From positions 93,425 through 142,901 of the forward strand of contig DYGB01000002.1 in the NCBI GenBank assembly GCA_020724905.1: a stretch of 49,477 nucleotides of DNA, given 5' to 3'. Source of the DNA: Candidatus Paceibacter sp. (GTDB lineage Bacteria; Patescibacteriota; Minisyncoccia; UBA6257; JAGOQP01). The position numbers and the translations under genes were made by a program. How positions within the stretch are numbered: position 1 is the first letter of the stretch; the number at the start of each line of letters is the position of its first letter. The notes beneath the pieces are model-generated. The model searched no databases. It saw only the letters and a program-made list of their open reading frames with translations, and was not told the origin of the DNA. Of the stretch, positions 23,899 through 32,535 are shown in pieces.

Positions 23899-25056
23899 CT
23901 AAAACTTTAACGAGTGAGGAAGAAGCCACCGTAAAAACTTCAACATAAGAGCGCTAATACTATTTGTGTAGTGAACACTTCTCTGTATATATGCTTCACG
24001 AAGAAACTCATCTTGATATATCTCTGCTCGTCCCTTCCAAAGTGGTTTATGGTATGAAAGAAGAGATGTTCTAAAGGCTCTCTTTGAAGAGAAATGGGTA
24101 TCAAGTGGACCTGGATCGATATACACCTTCTTTATCTTTGTTGTCTTTTGAAAATTCTTTATCCCCAAATCAAATTCTTCAACTTCTTTTTTGAGGATCT
24201 GTTCTATGTGTCGTTGTGATTTTGAAGAAAGCTCTTTCTTTCCAAGTCGCTCAAGAATGGTACGGAAGGTATCTATATTAATATCAAGATGTGCATGCAA
24301 TACATCGTAGAGATTCTTGTATCCCATATGAATACAATCAAGATGGGTAATACCATCTTTATCTGATTGATACACATCTGTCATGCGTGCTCCAATACGA
24401 ATGTAAAGGAATGGGTCTTTTTCCTTAAGGGAAATATCATGTGCACTTAAAAGTCCCTGTTGCATAAATCCACCAATTGATCCTCGTTTTGGAAGTATAC
24501 GAGATATTTTTGAAAACACAGGTCGAAACAAAAACGTATGAAGAAATGATAAGTGTGTTGGAACCTGAATAGTCTCTTTTGTTAGTGGAAGATTTTTTCC
24601 TCCTTGAGATGCAGCGATAACATGACTCTGTACAAGGAGTGCTTCTAGTTCATTACATCCTTTTGCCTCAACAAATAATTTCTTTTGTTTTTCAATTGAT
24701 GGCCATACATACTGTGAAACAAATGATGACACGTCTTCTTGTTCATTCTTCTGGGTTGGGGTAAAGGGAAGTACTGTTATCTGCGATTGTATATAGGGAA
24801 ATGGGAAAAAGACAATACACTCAAATGGAAATGGGAAAAAAACAGAAGAAAAGAATAGTTTTATTCGTTTTAATGTATCAAATGAGAGTTCATGTACATC
24901 AGGAATATACAGTGATCGTTTAATATGTAAGTGTCCATCTCCTTTAATATGAGCCGTTTTTAAAGAGATTCCCTCATCTCCAAACCATATAAAACAGAGC
25001 CTTTTTTGAGGAATATAGTTCTGTAACTGTTTTTGGAGAAGAGTGCGTATATTCAT
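23899..25056 (-). CDS. Putative PilM/FtsA-type actin-fold protein
   Basis: I cannot assign this 385-aa protein firmly. Its middle (about residues 210-250) reads PFLYIRIGARMTDVYQSDKD and IHMGYKNLYDVL, which looks like the PilM/FtsA second phosphate motif (IDIGARTT...G) followed by the GG-helix where the substrate loop begins. The N-terminal half is rich in phenylalanine. The family would place it at the cytoplasmic membrane as an ATPase scaffold of type IV pili or division. It lies 3 bp after alaS and 39 bp before the anchored baseplate-like protein. Typical PilM nucleotide motifs are not clearly complete. Confidence 0.45.
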   Translation of the reverse strand: MNIRTLLQKQLQNYIPQKRLCFIWFGDEGISLKTAHIKGDGHLHIKRSLYIPDVHELSFDTLKRIKLFFSSVFFPFPFECIVFFPFPYIQSQITVLPFTPTQKNEQEDVSSFVSQYVWPSIEKQKKLFVEAKGCNELEALLVQSHVIAASQGGKNLPLTKETIQVPTHLSFLHTFLFRPVFSKISRILPKRGSIGGFMQQGLLSAHDISLKEKDPFLYIRIGARMTDVYQSDKDGITHLDCIHMGYKNLYDVLHAHLDINIDTFRTILERLGKKELSSKSQRHIEQILKKEVEEFDLGIKNFQKTTKIKKVYIDPGPLDTHFSSKRAFRTSLLSYHKPLWKGRAEIYQDEFLREAYIQRSVHYTNSISALMLKFLRWLLPHSLKF

Positions 25057-25059
25057 AAG

Positions 25060-26856
25060 TTATGTAAGTATAGCTCGAATGCGCTTTATTCCTCGACCTA
25101 CTGATTCATGTTTTGTGATATGAAATGAACCAATCTCAGATGTTCTTTCTACATGAGGGCCTCCACAGAATTCTTTACTCACAACAGTATCTCCCTGCCC
25201 AATAGTATAGACTGTTACCTCATCGGGATATTGTTCTTTAAAGAAATGGAGTGCTCCGCTTGTAAGGGCATCTTCTTTCTTCATCACCTCTTTTGTCACC
25301 GGAAGATCTTTTTGGATATAGTCCTGTACGAGTGCCTCTACACGTTGAAGTTCTTCTTGGGTAAGTTTCTCTTCTGCACTGAAATCAAATCGAAGTCTTT
25401 TTGCGGTAATATCAGATCCCATTTGTGTGATACTTTCTCCTCGTACTTCTCGAAGCGCTGCTTGAAGAAGATGTGTTGCGGTATGAAATCGAATTACTTT
25501 TGCAAGTTCTTGTTCGTCTTCTGCTTTTAATTCCCCCGTATCAAGAAGTAACCCATGTCCTCCAAATTTCTTTTCTGATCCAGCTCGTGAAATTTCTTGA
25601 TGTTCTTTTTGTGCTTTTTCAAAGTCTTTATATGAAAACTCTTTTTGTTTTTCCTGAGGAACTACACTCTGTATCACATCAAAAGGAACACCAAAGGTTT
25701 CATAGATGTAAAATGCATCATGTGCGGTAATGACATCTTTCTTTTCTATATGTTTTTCAAGTTCTTTTAATCCTTTTGTAATACTTTCTTTAAATCGATC
25801 ATATTCCTCATCCCATATTTGTTGTGTTTGGACAAGAGAAAGTTCTGGATATAAAGGACTATACTGATCGATAATCTGTTGTTGAAGCGTTGTGAAAAGT
25901 TCTTTTTCTAATCCTTCTTGGATAGCAAGTGTAATGAGTTTTCTGAGTAATCGTCTCAATACATATCCTGCCTCTTTATTTGAAGGTAATACACCATCCC
26001 CAATAAGGAAGATGCTTCCTCTCATATGATCAACAAGCATTCGTGTTTGTGTAACAGAAAGATGAGGAGCATCTTTTTGTATCTGTTGTATAGAGGGAAG
26101 AAATGCTGATGTTTCAAAGAATGTAGACTTCCCTTCTACTACAGAGAGGAGTCGCTCAAATCCCATTCCCGTATCAATTCCTGGTGTTTCACTTTTTTCG
26201 AATTCAAGCTGCTCTCCACTCATACGAGCATAGTATTCGTTGAAAACAATATTCCATACTTCAACTCCATCAACATATATCTCTGCTGTTGGTCCACAGG
26301 GTCCCTCTACTCCTGTTGGTCCCCAGAAATTGTCTTCTCTTCCTCCTTCACGAATACGTGATGGATCTATTCCAACAACATCTTTCCATATACGGTATGC
26401 TTCATCATCTCGAGGAATCACATTATCTCCAGAAAATATCGTAACATGTATTCGTGACGGATCTATTCCAAGTTCTTTTGTAATGTATTCATATCCCCAC
26501 ACAATAGCTGATGTTTTGAAATACCCTTCTGTTCCATATGAGGTGGGATCATCACTCCCGAGAGGAGCAAATGAAAAATTCCCCATCATTTCAAAAAAGG
26601 TGAGGTGTGTATCATCTCCTACTTCATCAAAGTCTGTGGTACGGAAACATTTCTGTATTGAAACAACTCGCTGAGAAGAAAAGTCCTTTTTCGCATCACG
26701 AATTTGAGTATAGTATGGTTTAAATTGCTGCATTCCTGCAGTGGTAAGGAGAACACTTTGATCATCTGGGATGAGAGAAGACGAAGGTACGGGTACGTGC
26801 CCTCGTTTTTCAAAAAAAGAAAAAAACTGTTCTCGTAAGGAATAGAAATTATCCAT
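25060..26856 (-). CDS. alaS: Alanyl-tRNA synthetase, short form without C-Ala
   Basis: The 598-aa enzyme has the class II core (SLIPDDQSVLLTTAGMQQFK, FFEMMGNFSFAPLG) and the editing domain with HTATHLLQAALREV and the second metal site FCGGPHVE. It ends right after ESVGRGIKRIRAILT, the end of the editing domain. Typical bacterial AlaRS is about 875 aa: here the C-terminal C-Ala dimerisation/tRNA domain is missing and the gene is clean up to its stop. It lies 5 bp after rpoD. Confidence 0.95.
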   Translation of the reverse strand: MDNFYSLREQFFSFFEKRGHVPVPSSSLIPDDQSVLLTTAGMQQFKPYYTQIRDAKKDFSSQRVVSIQKCFRTTDFDEVGDDTHLTFFEMMGNFSFAPLGSDDPTSYGTEGYFKTSAIVWGYEYITKELGIDPSRIHVTIFSGDNVIPRDDEAYRIWKDVVGIDPSRIREGGREDNFWGPTGVEGPCGPTAEIYVDGVEVWNIVFNEYYARMSGEQLEFEKSETPGIDTGMGFERLLSVVEGKSTFFETSAFLPSIQQIQKDAPHLSVTQTRMLVDHMRGSIFLIGDGVLPSNKEAGYVLRRLLRKLITLAIQEGLEKELFTTLQQQIIDQYSPLYPELSLVQTQQIWDEEYDRFKESITKGLKELEKHIEKKDVITAHDAFYIYETFGVPFDVIQSVVPQEKQKEFSYKDFEKAQKEHQEISRAGSEKKFGGHGLLLDTGELKAEDEQELAKVIRFHTATHLLQAALREVRGESITQMGSDITAKRLRFDFSAEEKLTQEELQRVEALVQDYIQKDLPVTKEVMKKEDALTSGALHFFKEQYPDEVTVYTIGQGDTVVSKEFCGGPHVERTSEIGSFHITKHESVGRGIKRIRAILT

Positions 26857-26861
26857 AAGTA

Positions 26862-28211
26862 TTAGTATTCTTCAAGCGCTTTTGATTTTTCATTCTCTCT
26901 CATTTTTTCAAGTGCTTTTGCTTCAATCTGTCTGATACGCTCTCGTGTCACTCCAAACTTCTGACCCACCTCTTCAAGGGTATGAGTGACTCCATCATGG
27001 AGACCAAAACGAAGTGAGATAATTTCTCTTTCTCGAGGTGTCAGCTCATCCATAATTTCAATAATCTTTTCTCGAAGAAGTGTATGTGATGTTGTTTGAT
27101 CTGGCGTTAACCCTTTATCGTCTTTAATAAACTCTGAGAGCGTTGATTTATCTTCATCATCCCCTACGGGAAGTTCAAGTGAAAGTACTTCTTGGGATAT
27201 CTCTTGAATGTGTCTAACTTTATCAACAGGAATACTCATCTCAATAGCAATTTCTTCAGCAAGAGGATCTCTTCCTAGTTCTTGAGCTAATCGTCTCTTT
27301 ATCTGAGTAAACTTTGAAATGGTCTCAACCATGTGTACAGGAATACGAATAGTACGTGATTGATCAGCAAGAGCACGAGCAATTGCTTGACGAATCCACC
27401 AGGTAGCATAGGTTGAAAACTTAAACCCTCTTCGATAATCAAATTTATCAACAGCACGAGAAAGTCCAATATTCCCCTCTTGGATAAGATCAAGGATACT
27501 CATGTTGTTTGTTCTATTCACATAATGTTTTGCGATAGAGACAACTAAACGAAGGTTTGCTTGAATAAGTCTTTGGCGAGCTTCTTCGTCTCCACTTTCA
27601 GATCGTTTTGCAAGATCTTTTTCTTCTTGTCCTGTTAAAAGAGCTGTTCTTCCTATCGCTTTAAGGTACAGTTGTACCGCATCAGGAAGATCAGAGGTGT
27701 CCATGTGTTTTTCATCTTTCTTTGTGTCTGGTCCTACATCCATTAACTGATCAACTTCAATAACACGAATATTGTGATCTTCAAGTTTCTTATAAATGTC
27801 TTCAAGAAAATCTATATTTTCTTCGATGTGAGGAAACACAGCAAGTACTTCAGTATCGGTAACAAATCCTCTCCCCTTCCCTCTTTTGACTAACTGCATA
27901 ATTCTCTCTTCACCCAGCTCTTCTTTCATCTTCTTTCGAGATGTCTTTACTGTCTTTTTGGTTGCTTTCTTTTTAGGAGTTGTTTTTTTCTGTAAAGATA
28001 CCTTCTTCTTAGGAGCTGGTTTCTTTTTTAGAGTCTTTTTCTTTGTAGACTTTTTTATCACCTTCTTTTTGGAAGGTGATGTTTTCTTTGTTATTTTTTT
28101 TACTCCTACTTTCTTTTTAGAAGAGCGTTTCTGTACGACCTTCTTTTTAGGAATTGTCTTCTTTTTAGGAGTGACTTTCTTTTTTGAAGTCTTTTTCTTT
28201 TGTGTAGCCAT
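26862..28211 (-). CDS. rpoD: Primary sigma factor RpoD with a lysine-rich N-terminal tail
   Basis: The 449-aa sigma70 has region 1.1 (about 95-155), 1.2 ([20 protein letters not shown]), region 2 ([35 protein letters not shown] and [17 protein letters not shown]), region 3 and the region 4 helix-turn-helix ([20 protein letters not shown]). The first ~92 residues are almost only K, T, S, P and V, in a histone-H1-like arrangement of KKK-P/T repeats. It lies 2 bp after dnaG, preserving the dnaG-rpoD pair of the macromolecular synthesis operon. Confidence 0.96.
   Translation of the reverse strand: MATQKKKTSKKKVTPKKKTIPKKKVVQKRSSKKKVGVKKITKKTSPSKKKVIKKSTKKKTLKKKPAPKKKVSLQKKTTPKKKATKKTVKTSRKKMKEELGEERIMQLVKRGKGRGFVTDTEVLAVFPHIEENIDFLEDIYKKLEDHNIRVIEVDQLMDVGPDTKKDEKHMDTSDLPDAVQLYLKAIGRTALLTGQEEKDLAKRSESGDEEARQRLIQANLRLVVSIAKHYVNRTNNMSILDLIQEGNIGLSRAVDKFDYRRGFKFSTYATWWIRQAIARALADQSRTIRIPVHMVETISKFTQIKRRLAQELGRDPLAEEIAIEMSIPVDKVRHIQEISQEVLSLELPVGDDEDKSTLSEFIKDDKGLTPDQTTSHTLLREKIIEIMDELTPREREIISLRFGLHDGVTHTLEEVGQKFGVTRERIRQIEAKALEKMRENEKSKALEEY
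27930..28205 (-). repeat. Low-complexity repeat coding for the RpoD lysine tail
   Basis: The segment is made of imperfect repeats of about 12-18 bp (for example TTCTTTTTAGGAGT on the plus strand) that encode KKK blocks separated by P, T, S or V. Such tracts can change length by slippage. Confidence 0.7.
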
Positions 28212-28213
28212 AG

Positions 28214-29953
28214 TTATCGCTCATTATCTGTTACTTTTATTATTTCGTCAAACTCTTTAAGGAGGTCTTGTAATTTTTCTTTCTCAGTTCCTTTTTTTTC
28301 TAGCACCTGTATCTTTTTTCTGAGAACGTCTTTCTGTTCTGAGAGATATGCTTTATGAAGTTCTTTTTTAAGGAATACTATTTCAGATTCAGCTGACTCA
28401 ACTGCTCCATCAGTATATGAGAGTGATGCTTTCATATCCATATACGCAGCAATATTCTCTACCAGTGCTTTATGATTTTTGTATGTATCAGGGAGTTCTT
28501 TTTTAAATAATACAAAATCAAACAAAGGAACGAGTCTTTGAGGAATATCAATAGAAATGTCTTGAAAATGTTTCTGAAGAGATGGGTAGGCAAGTGCAAG
28601 GAGTGCTATCCTGAATGCAATTCGTTCTCGTTTTGTTTTTAAAAGACGATCCTCTATCCCTCCCTCTCCCTTTTCTTCTTTTACTTGAGTCTTTTTTGCT
28701 GTTCCTCGTAACATATCACTTTCTTCAAAGAGAAGATGTTCTGGCATACGTAACTGCTGTGCCAGTTTTTGAATCCATTGTCCCCTCATGACGGGGCTTT
28801 TGATGGCATTAGCTTTTTGTAAAAATAAGCGTACTGTTTTTTTCTCAGAGAGCTTGCCCTCGTATTGTTCTAAAAGATACTCAAAGGCAGTTTGTGTATG
28901 TTTTTCAAGAACTGCTTTTAAGGTTTTAGGGTGTTTTTGAACATGCTCAGCAATATCTTTTCCTTCTTTTGGAATACATACATATACTGAAAAATCATGC
29001 ATGTGAGCCATATCAATTGTTTTTTCTGTTGCCTCTGCTCCTGCCTGGTCAGCATCAAAAGAAAGAACAATATCATCAGCGAGCCCATGAAGAATATCTA
29101 ATTGATCATCTGTTACCGCAGTTCCTGACGTTCCCACAGCCCACAAAACTCCATCTTGATGAGCAAGGAGTACATCCATCTGCCCCTCAAGGAGAAGTGC
29201 TTTATTCTGTTCTTTGATAGATTTTTTTGCATGATCAATACCAAATAATACTTTCGATTTATTAAACAGTGGTGTTTGAGGACTGTTCACATATTTCCCG
29301 GTACGATCACTTTCATGAGAAGGAAGAATTCTTCCTGAAAATCCAACAATCTTTCCAATGGTATTGGAGAGAGGAAACATAATACGATTTCGAAACCTAT
29401 CAACATAGGTACCTCGTTCTGTTTTAAGAATAAGTCCAGCTCGCTCTATATCCTTTGCATCAAATCCTTTATTTGCAAGATAAACAAAGAGTCCATCTGA
29501 TGCTCCTGGAGCAAGTCCTACTTGAAATGTTTCAAGTGTGTCGGTATGAAGTGATCGAGAAGAAAGATACTCTTTGGCTTCAGCATTGTTTTGAAATTGT
29601 TCAACAAAAAATGTTGTTGCTGCAGCATGAATATCATAGAGTATGCTGTACTGTTTTTGCCCACCTGAGCTCTTTTGAATATCAACTCCTGCTTTTTGTG
29701 CAAGAGAAAGGAGTGCTTCATAAAACTCAATATTTTCATATTTCATCACAAAGCTAATGAGATCTCCTCCCTCATTACATGAACCAAAACACCTCCACGT
29801 TTGTCTTTCTGGAGAAATAACAAATGAAGGTGTTTTTTCTTTGTGAAATGGGCAGAGCGCTTTAAAGTTTTTTCCTGCCTTGTGTACAGGGATATACTCC
29901 CTGATACCATCAACAATATCAAGTTTTTCTTTTATTTCTTGTACTGGATCCAT
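28214..29953 (-). CDS. dnaG: DNA primase
   Basis: The 579-aa enzyme makes RNA primers for replication. The CHC2 zinc finger is C34, H37, C55 and C59 ([25 protein letters not shown]); the last pair is spaced by three residues instead of the usual two. The TOPRIM domain has [10 protein letters not shown] and the DxD site [11 protein letters not shown]-terminal helical part for DnaB contact follows. It lies 6 bp after a GerMN-type gene and 2 bp before rpoD; rpsU is not next to it. Confidence 0.95.
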   Translation of the reverse strand: MDPVQEIKEKLDIVDGIREYIPVHKAGKNFKALCPFHKEKTPSFVISPERQTWRCFGSCNEGGDLISFVMKYENIEFYEALLSLAQKAGVDIQKSSGGQKQYSILYDIHAAATTFFVEQFQNNAEAKEYLSSRSLHTDTLETFQVGLAPGASDGLFVYLANKGFDAKDIERAGLILKTERGTYVDRFRNRIMFPLSNTIGKIVGFSGRILPSHESDRTGKYVNSPQTPLFNKSKVLFGIDHAKKSIKEQNKALLLEGQMDVLLAHQDGVLWAVGTSGTAVTDDQLDILHGLADDIVLSFDADQAGAEATEKTIDMAHMHDFSVYVCIPKEGKDIAEHVQKHPKTLKAVLEKHTQTAFEYLLEQYEGKLSEKKTVRLFLQKANAIKSPVMRGQWIQKLAQQLRMPEHLLFEESDMLRGTAKKTQVKEEKGEGGIEDRLLKTKRERIAFRIALLALAYPSLQKHFQDISIDIPQRLVPLFDFVLFKKELPDTYKNHKALVENIAAYMDMKASLSYTDGAVESAESEIVFLKKELHKAYLSEQKDVLRKKIQVLEKKGTEKEKLQDLLKEFDEIIKVTDNER

Positions 29954-29959
29954 GGGTAT

Positions 29960-31006
29960 TTATGGTTGTAGTGTTTCTCCTTCACTCTTCCCTTCTGTAC
30001 GAATACGTACTGTATCAATAGATGGGAACTGTGTAAGGGTACGTTCTATTTGTACTCGTATGGAAGAAACCATGCATGATCCACCCACACCTCTCTCAAG
30101 ATCATCAGAGAGCACAACATCTGCAACACCATTTTCGATAGAAAGTGAAATAATCTCTACTCCTGAAGGAATTGAAGATATAAACCCATCATTCCTTTCC
30201 CTATCAGTAACTCCGGCAAATAGTTCTTCTAGTGCTGCTCGTGCTACTCCCTCTGTATAGGGGATAACTCGTTCTCGTGCAACAACATCCGTACAATTCC
30301 CCTGATTTTCAGGCCCTAACAGAAATACACGAATTGTTGTTGTTTGTGTATTTGCAAGTGTTACAGGAATCTCAACAAGATGTGTTTCAGATCCATCTCG
30401 TGCACTTGCTTCAAAGAATCGAAAGATAAGATTTTTTGATGGTATTGATTCTGTTGGAAGTACGATACTTTGTTTAAATGTACCAAACATTCCTACTTCT
30501 CGGGCATCCGTCATAATTGGTTGGGACAAAATAGACATTCCTTCTTCTGTTTCTATTTCAAACATGAACGTGTTTTCAAACACACGTGCACTTCCAGATA
30601 TTTGTATCGTATCTGCAATAATACTATCTCCTGGACGAGGAGATGTAACTACAATTGCAGGAGCATCTTCTACTGTAATGCGGCTTGCTTTAATAGATGA
30701 TGATGTCCCTACAGTCATTCCTGTTACCTGTACCTTAAATCCTGGATAGAGATCTGACCCTAAAACCATATCTCCTGTATCTGAATATATTGTTGTTTGA
30801 TTATCAAACGCAACGTCAAAGGTTTGATCACCACTCTCAAGTGTGAATGCATTAGCATTTTGAGCTACGGTAAGGATCATTCCTGACACTGTTACTGATG
30901 ATTCCATCCCTTCATCATCAAAAGAATTGATAAGAAGGACAAGAGCAAATGCAAGGAGGATAACCCCCAGGATAATGCTCGCTATTTGTAATCGTTGTTT
31001 TCTCAT
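29960..31006 (-). CDS. Anchored envelope protein with Gmad2 and GerMN domains
   Basis: The 348-aa protein has one N-terminal membrane segment (about 6-26). A region of about 115-215 (VVTSPRPGDSIIADTIQISG, then SARVFENTFMFEI) matches the Gmad2 immunoglobulin-like domain. About 225-340 (TTTIRVFLLGPENQG, PYTEGVARAALEELFAG, GVADVVLSDDLERGVGG) matches GerMN. This pair occurs in spore germination GerM and in lipoproteins of non-sporulating bacteria, where it is an envelope protein of unclear role. There is no lipobox cysteine. It lies 7 bp after the pterin dehydratase and 6 bp before dnaG. Confidence 0.75.
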   Translation of the reverse strand: MRKQRLQIASIILGVILLAFALVLLINSFDDEGMESSVTVSGMILTVAQNANAFTLESGDQTFDVAFDNQTTIYSDTGDMVLGSDLYPGFKVQVTGMTVGTSSSIKASRITVEDAPAIVVTSPRPGDSIIADTIQISGSARVFENTFMFEIETEEGMSILSQPIMTDAREVGMFGTFKQSIVLPTESIPSKNLIFRFFEASARDGSETHLVEIPVTLANTQTTTIRVFLLGPENQGNCTDVVARERVIPYTEGVARAALEELFAGVTDRERNDGFISSIPSGVEIISLSIENGVADVVLSDDLERGVGGSCMVSSIRVQIERTLTQFPSIDTVRIRTEGKSEGETLQP

Positions 31007-31013
31007 AGTTATA

Positions 31014-31280
31014 TTAGGACTTATTTTTCCACAATACCTCTATTGCATGGGCAAGGTCAATATCCTTTTGACTCACTCCTCCTGTATCATGCGTCGTTAA
31101 AGACACTGTTACCTTGTTATACGAGTGAAGAGAGAGTGAGGGATGATGATCCATATCCTCAGCAATTTTCGCGATATCTTGTATATATGCCGCTCCATGT
31201 ATAAAATCTTTACAAACGAAGGTGTAGACAAGACACTTGTCTTCTTCCTTCCAGGGAAGAGTAAGATTTTCTTTCTTCAT
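31014..31280 (-). CDS. Pterin-4a-carbinolamine dehydratase
   Basis: The 88-aa protein matches the family motif exactly: [EDKH]x3H[HN][PCS] is EDMDHHP, then Y after six residues, H after nine more and a final D after eight. The enzyme dehydrates 4a-hydroxytetrahydrobiopterin, which aromatic amino acid hydroxylases make; none is in the window, and such pathways are unexpected in a reduced genome. Other roles known for the family include pterin or molybdopterin-related functions and DCoH-like binding. The start overlaps the sod stop by 4 bp, so the two are coupled. Confidence 0.85.
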   Translation of the reverse strand: MKKENLTLPWKEEDKCLVYTFVCKDFIHGAAYIQDIAKIAEDMDHHPSLSLHSYNKVTVSLTTHDTGGVSQKDIDLAHAIEVLWKNKS

Positions 31281-31891
31281 GACGTACTGTTGTTATATCG
31301 TTTCTCGACAATATTCCAATCAACAAGGTGCCACCATGCAGCAATATAGTCAGCTCGTTTATTTTGATATGAAAGGTAGTATGCATGTTCCCATACATCA
31401 ATTCCGAGTAGTTCAATTCCTCCTTCCATAAGAGGACTATCTTGGTTTGGTGTTGAAGAAATAGAAAGATTTCCCTGAGCATCAGTCCATAACCATCCCC
31501 ATCCACTTCCAAATCGGCTCAATGCAGCTTGGGTAAGGGTGTCTTGTGCTTCTTCTAGACTCCCAAAGGTTTCTTCTATTTTTTTAAGAAGGTTTCCCTG
31601 AGGACTCTTTTGTGGAGAGGGAGAAAGTGTTTCCCAAAACAGCGTATGGTTATAATGTCCTCCTCCATTATTTCGTATTGCTTCCCGTACATCTTCTGGG
31701 ATTTCTGCAAGATGAGAAAGTAGAAAAGAAAGACTTTTTTCTTGAAGTACAGGATATTGTTCTAGTGCTGTATTTAACTTATCAACATACCCTTGATGAT
31801 GTTTGGTGTGATGAATCTCCATTGTTTTTGCATCAATGTATGGTTCAAGAGCATTATATTCATACGATAGAGGTGGAAGTGTATACTTCAT
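31277..31891 (-). CDS. Superoxide dismutase, Fe/Mn family
   Basis: The 204-aa enzyme turns superoxide into hydrogen peroxide and oxygen. The metal ligands are H27 (MEIHHTKHH), H82 (GGGHYNHTLFW), D165 and H169 (GIDVWEHAYY). The Q in PNQDSPLM (about Q150) and GGGH point to the manganese form. No signal peptide is seen, so it is cytoplasmic. It lies 18 bp after the alkyltransferase gene and overlaps the pterin dehydratase by 4 bp. Confidence 0.95.
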   Translation of the reverse strand: MKYTLPPLSYEYNALEPYIDAKTMEIHHTKHHQGYVDKLNTALEQYPVLQEKSLSFLLSHLAEIPEDVREAIRNNGGGHYNHTLFWETLSPSPQKSPQGNLLKKIEETFGSLEEAQDTLTQAALSRFGSGWGWLWTDAQGNLSISSTPNQDSPLMEGGIELLGIDVWEHAYYLSYQNKRADYIAAWWHLVDWNIVEKRYNNSTS

Positions 31892-31909
31892 AACGTTACA
31901 AAAAAAAGA

Positions 31910-32203
31910 TTACTTATTCCCCCTAGTATACCACATAATCTTTCCTGTTTCATCTATTGCTCCCTCAGCCCTCAATAAAGCCCTCTTTTTCTTTTCTCCA
32001 TACACATATCCCCCAAGCGTTCCATCTGAAGCAATGACACGATGACAGGGAACCGTAGAAGACCTATTTTTATTCAATACATTTCCCACCGCTCGATATG
32101 CCCTTGGATACCCAATTGCTTCTGCGACCTGCTTGTATGAAACAACCTTCCCTTTAGGAATTGTTGCAACATATGCATATACCTGTTCTTTAAAGAGTGT
32201 CAT
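31910..32203 (-). CDS. Methylated-DNA-protein cysteine methyltransferase, short MGMT domain
   Basis: The 97-aa protein is a bare MGMT (Ogt/Ada C-terminal) domain. The acceptor cysteine is present in VPCHRVIA (C53), which separates it from alkyltransferase-like proteins in which it is tryptophan. The HTH (SYKQVAEAIGYPRAYRAVG) flips the O6-alkylguanine. It lacks the N-terminal domain of Ogt. It overlaps the Smr gene by 4 bp; a repair group (smr, MGMT, sod) is therefore co-transcribed. Confidence 0.9.
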   Translation of the reverse strand: MTLFKEQVYAYVATIPKGKVVSYKQVAEAIGYPRAYRAVGNVLNKNRSSTVPCHRVIASDGTLGGYVYGEKKKRALLRAEGAIDETGKIMWYTRGNK

Positions 32204-32535
32204 TTAAATACAACGATAAGAGCACCCCGATTCACTTCTCCTGATTTTGTTCTTTCATGAAAAACAGATTTTATTTCTCCTTGTGCTTTTAATTTTTGTA
32301 GGTATGCATACACTGTTGGAGGAATAAGTGGTTCTCCTTGTGAATGAAGTCCTTTTCCAATAATGAATCGTGCTCGTTTAATACCTCTCCTTTGAAATCG
32401 TTCAACACGATCGTGTGTAAATGATTCTATATCTTCTTTTGTTACCCCTCCCCAAAATCCATGAAAATCAACCTCATCTTCAGGTTCATACAGAAATGCA
32501 AACTGCTTTCTTTTTTTCTTTGGAATATCATTCAT
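32200..32535 (-). CDS. Smr-domain protein
   Basis: The 111-aa protein has a basic N-terminus and then a complete stand-alone Smr domain: EVDFHGFWGGVTKED (21-35), FIIGKGLHSQGEP and the closing helix VYAYLQKL. Smr domains are nickases or endonucleases, known from MutS2 and from ribosome rescue factors acting on mRNA. The ATG at 32535 is chosen because a longer frame lies inside the upstream permease. It overlaps that permease by 8 bp and the MGMT gene by 4 bp. Confidence 0.85.
   Translation of the reverse strand: MNDIPKKKRKQFAFLYEPEDEVDFHGFWGGVTKEDIESFTHDRVERFQRRGIKRARFIIGKGLHSQGEPLIPPTVYAYLQKLKAQGEIKSVFHERTKSGEVNRGALIVVFK

Noticed and set aside
27886-28260. Plus-strand 124-codon hydrophobic frame
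   Set aside because: It is the antisense of the lysine-rich RpoD tail (AAG/AAA read as CTT/TTT), giving F/L by composition.
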